34,963 nt of DNA from an uncultured Collinsella sp. (GTDB taxonomy: Bacteria > Actinomycetota > Coriobacteriia > Coriobacteriales > Coriobacteriaceae), in the NCBI GenBank assembly GCA_958421275.1, contig CATZLI010000012.1, positions 1-34,963 on the forward strand. The letters run 5' to 3'. The notes under the pieces were generated by a model. That model saw only the letters and a list, made by a program, of their open reading frames with translations. It had not been told where the DNA came from and ran no database searches. The translations under genes and the position numbers were made by a program. This document shows, piece after piece, positions 32,597-34,963 of this stretch (positions are counted from its first letter, which is position 1; each line of letters starts with the position of its first letter).

Positions 32597-34486
32597 TTAG
32601 GCCTTGGCAGCCTCGGCGTCGGCGGGAACCTCGGCGGCAGCGGCGCGACCATACTCGGCCTTGCCCATCTCGGACCACTCGGGCTCCTCGTCGGGCATGG
32701 AGCCGGCCTCCTTGCCGAAGAACTCCTTGAGGCAGTTGACGGCAACGATGAGGCCCAGGACCATCAGCAGGACAGCGAAGACAAGCTGCAGGCCCTTGGT
32801 GGCGGCGACGGAGACGGCAGCCGTGGTGGCGGTAGCCGGGATGGTGCCGAAGAAGCCGTAGGCCTGGACGGCGGTCATGCAGCCCATGGCGCTCTGGACC
32901 AGCGATGTGAAGGTGCAGCAGAGCAGGAAGGCGACGGGCACGTAGAGCATCCAGCCCTTGCGGCCGGTGCACTTGCAGAACACGGCGAGGGTGATCATGG
33001 TCATACCGCCGAGCAGCTGGTTGGAAGCACCAAAGAGCGGCCAGATGTTGGCATAGCCGCCAAAGGCGAGAGCGAGGCCGGGAAGCAGGGTAACGACCGT
33101 GGCGAACCAGGGGTTGCCGAGAACCTTCATGTAGCCGGCCTTGGACTCGATGGCCAGAGCGTCGTTGGTCTGGGCAAAGAACTCGGAGAACGAGGTTCGG
33201 GCGATACGGGCGACGGCGTCGAGCGAGGTCAGGGCCAGAGCGGAAACGTTCATGGTCATGAAGACAGTAGCGAGCGTGCCGTCAACACCAAAGGCCTGCA
33301 TACCGCGGGAGATGCCAGCGGCGAAGATCTGGAACGGGGTGGAAGCGACGCCGGCGTTGAGGGCACCAGTACCGGCGGTGTTCATATCGGAGAACATGAT
33401 GCCGGCGACGATGATGGCAAGGATGCCGACGAAGGACTCGACGACCATGGCGCCGTAACCGACCTTGACGGCGTCCTGCTCCTTCTCGACCTGCTTAGAG
33501 GAGGTGCCGGAAGAAACGAGGCTGTGGAAACCGGAGAGAGCACCGCAGGCAACGGAGACGAACAGGACCGGGAACATCATGCCGGAGGCAGTGGAGAAGC
33601 CGGTGAAGACCGGAGCGGTGATAGTGGCCTGACCGTTGACGCCCAGGACGACGATGCCGAGGACAGCGCAGACGATCATGACAATCATCATGATGGAAGT
33701 GAGGTAGTCACGCGGGGTCTTGAGCATCTGGATGGGCATAGCGCCAGCAAAGACCAGGTAGACCATGACGACGGCGAACCACTGGAACTTATCCAGGTAG
33801 AGCGGGAACTGCATACCGACGGCGAACATGAGAACCATGAGGACCACGCCGGTGACGAACTCGGCAGCGCCGGTGAGGTTGAACTTCTTCTGGGCCCAAC
33901 CAAAGGCGATAGCGACGAAGGTGAACAGGATGGAGATGGTACCAGCGCAGCCGGCGGCATAGGACTTGGTGAAGTCGATGGCACCGGTAGCAGCACCAGA
34001 AGCGTCAACGGCCGGGGTGAACATGAACGTCTTGCAGACCATGTCGGTAAAGGCGGCGATGACGATGATGCAGAACAGCCAGCAGAACAGCAGGAACAGG
34101 CGACGGCCGGTCTTGCCGATGTACTTCTCGATGAGCTGAGCGAGCGACTTGCCGTTGTTCTTCATCGAAGCGTACAGGGCACCAAAGTCGTGGACGGCAC
34201 CAAAGAAGATGCCGCCGACGAGGACCCAGAGCACGACAGGCAGCCAGCCAAAGGCCATGGCGACGATCGTACCCGTGACAGGGCCAGCACCGCAGATCGA
34301 GCTGAACTGGTGCGAGAACGCGGTGAAGGCGGAGACGGGCGAGAAGCTCTTGCCGTCCTTCATGCGCTTGGCCGGCGTGAGGGCCTCTTTGTCAACGCCC
34401 CACTTGTTGGCCAGCCAGCGGCCATAGCCCAGATAGCCGCAGGCGAGCACCGCCGCGGCCACAACCATGAGCAAAACTCCGTTCAT
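32597..34486 (-). CDS. cstA: CstA-family carbon starvation / peptide-pyruvate transporter
   Basis: A 629-residue membrane protein with more than 14 hydrophobic helices. The N-terminus (VLACGYLGYGRWLANKWGVD) and the block FTAFSHQFSSICGAGPVTG with GGIFFGAVHDFGALYASMKN are conserved in CstA. Further on are CGALSGFHSLVSSGTSSKQV and LFGASNQLLGGMTMI, also family blocks. CstA proteins import peptides, and some homologues import pyruvate, when carbon is limiting. The length matches the shorter, Gram-positive type. ATG 34486 follows an ideal GAGGAGG site. An intrinsic terminator, a short leader ORF and a dyad-containing promoter lie upstream, so expression appears to be controlled after initiation. 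Confidence 0.95.
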   Translation of the reverse strand: MNGVLLMVVAAAVLACGYLGYGRWLANKWGVDKEALTPAKRMKDGKSFSPVSAFTAFSHQFSSICGAGPVTGTIVAMAFGWLPVVLWVLVGGIFFGAVHDFGALYASMKNNGKSLAQLIEKYIGKTGRRLFLLFCWLFCIIVIAAFTDMVCKTFMFTPAVDASGAATGAIDFTKSYAAGCAGTISILFTFVAIAFGWAQKKFNLTGAAEFVTGVVLMVLMFAVGMQFPLYLDKFQWFAVVMVYLVFAGAMPIQMLKTPRDYLTSIMMIVMIVCAVLGIVVLGVNGQATITAPVFTGFSTASGMMFPVLFVSVACGALSGFHSLVSSGTSSKQVEKEQDAVKVGYGAMVVESFVGILAIIVAGIMFSDMNTAGTGALNAGVASTPFQIFAAGISRGMQAFGVDGTLATVFMTMNVSALALTSLDAVARIARTSFSEFFAQTNDALAIESKAGYMKVLGNPWFATVVTLLPGLALAFGGYANIWPLFGASNQLLGGMTMITLAVFCKCTGRKGWMLYVPVAFLLCCTFTSLVQSAMGCMTAVQAYGFFGTIPATATTAAVSVAATKGLQLVFAVLLMVLGLIVAVNCLKEFFGKEAGSMPDEEPEWSEMGKAEYGRAAAAEVPADAEAAKA

Positions 34487-34526
34487 TACATTTCCTCCTC
34501 TAAAAAGAACTTCCTAGACATAAAAA

Positions 34527-34560
34527 ATGAGGGCCGTCGGTTGCGCTCGACGGCCCTCAT
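34527..34560 (-). terminator. Intrinsic terminator in the cstA leader (attenuator)
   Basis: On minus, ATGAGGGCCGTCG pairs perfectly with CGACGGCCCTCAT (arms 34560-34548 and 34539-34527), followed directly by TTTTTATG. It stands 41 bp before the cstA start, inside the transcript from the promoter at 34728-34756, so it can only act as a conditional terminator of cstA unless another promoter lies in the gap. Confidence 0.75.
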
Positions 34561-34571
34561 CTTTAACAGCC

Positions 34572-34615
34572 GCCCGTTATCGTACGGGCTAGCTGTATGT
34601 GCTAACCCGCATCAG
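34572..34615 (-). promoter_or_regulatory. Alternative stems in the cstA leader
   Basis: On minus, CTGATGCG (34615-34608) can pair with CGCATCAG upstream (34649-34642). CGGGTTAGC (34609-34601) can pair with GCTAGCCCG (34593-34585). GCCCGT (34589-34584) can pair with ACGGGC (34577-34572). The last two share 34585-34589 and exclude each other. This chain of competing stems precedes the terminator. Confidence 0.5.
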
Positions 34616-34656
34616 ATAATTACTACGCTGATAATGTTTAGCTGATGCGTGAACAT
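34612..34656 (-). CDS. Putative leader peptide of cstA, ending IISVVII
   Basis: A 14-codon ORF, MFTHQLNIISVVII, with AGAGGA 10 nt upstream of ATG 34656. A longer version from ATG 34680 adds MIEEDFLD but has no ribosome site. Six of the last seven codons are Ile or Val (Ile 4, Val 2), a composition expected of a branched-chain amino-acid-sensing leader. The 3' end overlaps a stem that competes with structures before a terminator. Translation is inferred from position and codon content; it could be chance. Confidence 0.45.
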   Translation of the reverse strand: MFTHQLNIISVVII

Positions 34657-34680
34657 GTCTAAGAAATCCTCTTCAATCAT

Positions 34681-34709
34681 GATGTGAACGATCCGTGCGT
34701 GTTCACATC
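34681..34709. promoter_or_regulatory. GATGTGAAC / GTTCACATC dyad in the cstA leader region
   Basis: Perfect 9-bp arms at 34681-34689 and 34701-34709 are separated by 11 bp. The dyad lies just downstream of the predicted transcription start, so it may be a protein operator or the first hairpin of the leader RNA. Confidence 0.5.
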
Positions 34710-34727
34710 CCCCAGTGGTTGAAAAGG

Positions 34728-34756
34728 AGTATGAAACTTTAGTTACCTAAAGTCAA
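34728..34756 (-). promoter_or_regulatory. cstA promoter with internal operator-like dyad
   Basis: On minus, -35 TTGACT (34756-34751), a 17-bp spacer and -10 CATACT (34733-34728). A dyad, CTTTAG-GTAA-CTAAAG (34752-34737), fills the spacer, an ideal place for a repressor. The resulting leader is about 235 nt. Confidence 0.55.
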
Positions 34757-34963
34757 CGCAAACATGTAATGAATTTCCAACTTTTTTTGAATTTCTCGGT
34801 ATAAAACGCCACTGACCTTGGACTTTACTCAACGACAGTTTTTGCTTGAGAGATGCTCCTCGGAGGCGGGGCGGGCGCCTGCCGCCATATATGAACTTTC
34901 CTGCTCGGACAGTCCTGCTCACGACGGAGGCCACATTAAGTGGCCTCCTGTTCGTGCGGAACT
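34757..34963. repeat. Partial copy 2 of the nested palindromic element and flank
   Basis: From about 34880 to the window end the sequence resembles the reverse complement of the centre of the element at 30088-30220. It shares CAGTCCTGC, the hairpin GGAGGCCAC-ATTAA-GTGGCCTCC and GTGCGGAACT, at roughly 85 percent identity over the best 53 bp. The left outer arm is not conserved (GGCGGGGCGGGCGCC here), and the right arm is beyond the window. No gene is seen in this stretch. Confidence 0.65.

Noticed and set aside
34527..34560. Ordinary terminator of an upstream minus-strand gene
   Set aside because: No gene is visible between 34561 and 34963 on minus, and a good promoter lies upstream, so a leader attenuator fits better.
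33524..34645. Open frame antisense to cstA (373 codons)
   Set aside because: An Asp/Glu/His-rich shadow typical of the complement of membrane-protein genes.
34743..34934. A 63-codon minus-strand frame upstream of cstA
   Set aside because: It crosses the palindromic repeat, has no ribosome site and encodes an Arg/Lys-rich chance peptide.

Overview
The window looks like the chromosome of a gut Coriobacteriia member, most probably Collinsella. It has high-GC coding sequence with Actinobacteria-like codon use, a CstA carrier, an MsmX/MalEFG-type sugar importer with MalQ and glycogen phosphorylase, and RiPP/IS content of the kind I associate with Collinsella. The genus is an inference; no rRNA is present to settle it.

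Positions 1-3480 are accessory DNA. An IS3-type orfA remnant is followed by a two-gene module (AAA ATPase 622-1920, zinc-finger/PD-(D/E)XK-like protein 1913-2581) that looks like an uncatalogued nuclease/ATPase defence pair. A decayed IS1595-type transposase comes next, broken at a 26-bp perfect inverted repeat.

Positions 3480-9510 hold a minus-strand RiPP (ranthipeptide-like) operon. A clear promoter drives two 39-residue Cys-rich precursors that are too short for ordinary gene calling, then overlapping hairpins, an ABC ATPase with two permeases, a radical SAM/SPASM maturase whose reading frame carries an in-frame TAA, and an ABC exporter. Positions 9620-13950 hold a second, more decayed peptide region: an XRE regulator with a DUF2975-like membrane protein, an ABC exporter frameshifted in a G tract, a DUF3784-like protein, a radical SAM gene that has lost its cluster-binding end and is frameshifted, and an intact 60-residue putative precursor. 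A dead IS110 transposase (14106-14889) closes the accessory stretch.

Positions 15060-27600 are an alpha-glucan utilisation region: malQ and glgP on plus; msmX, two permeases and a binding protein on minus; a GntR/UTRA regulator; and a divergent PTS gene in which EIIC, EIIB and a Cof-type HAD phosphatase are one polypeptide. Five copies of a TTGTTTAAACAA-like dyad lie at the starts of malQ, the binding-protein gene, gntR and the PTS gene, suggesting one regulon. Between glgP and msmX there are three 55-nt hairpins repeated at exactly 80 bp.

Positions 27600-34963 carry a polyprenyl synthase, a peptidoglycan-binding protein, tRNA-Gln(UUG), a 133-bp nested palindromic element with a related partial copy at the window end, a large protein with a JetD/DUF2220-like TOPRIM domain on a long disordered linker, and cstA. 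The cstA leader has a promoter, a short ORF ending IISVVII, alternative stems and an intrinsic terminator, which together look like an attenuator.
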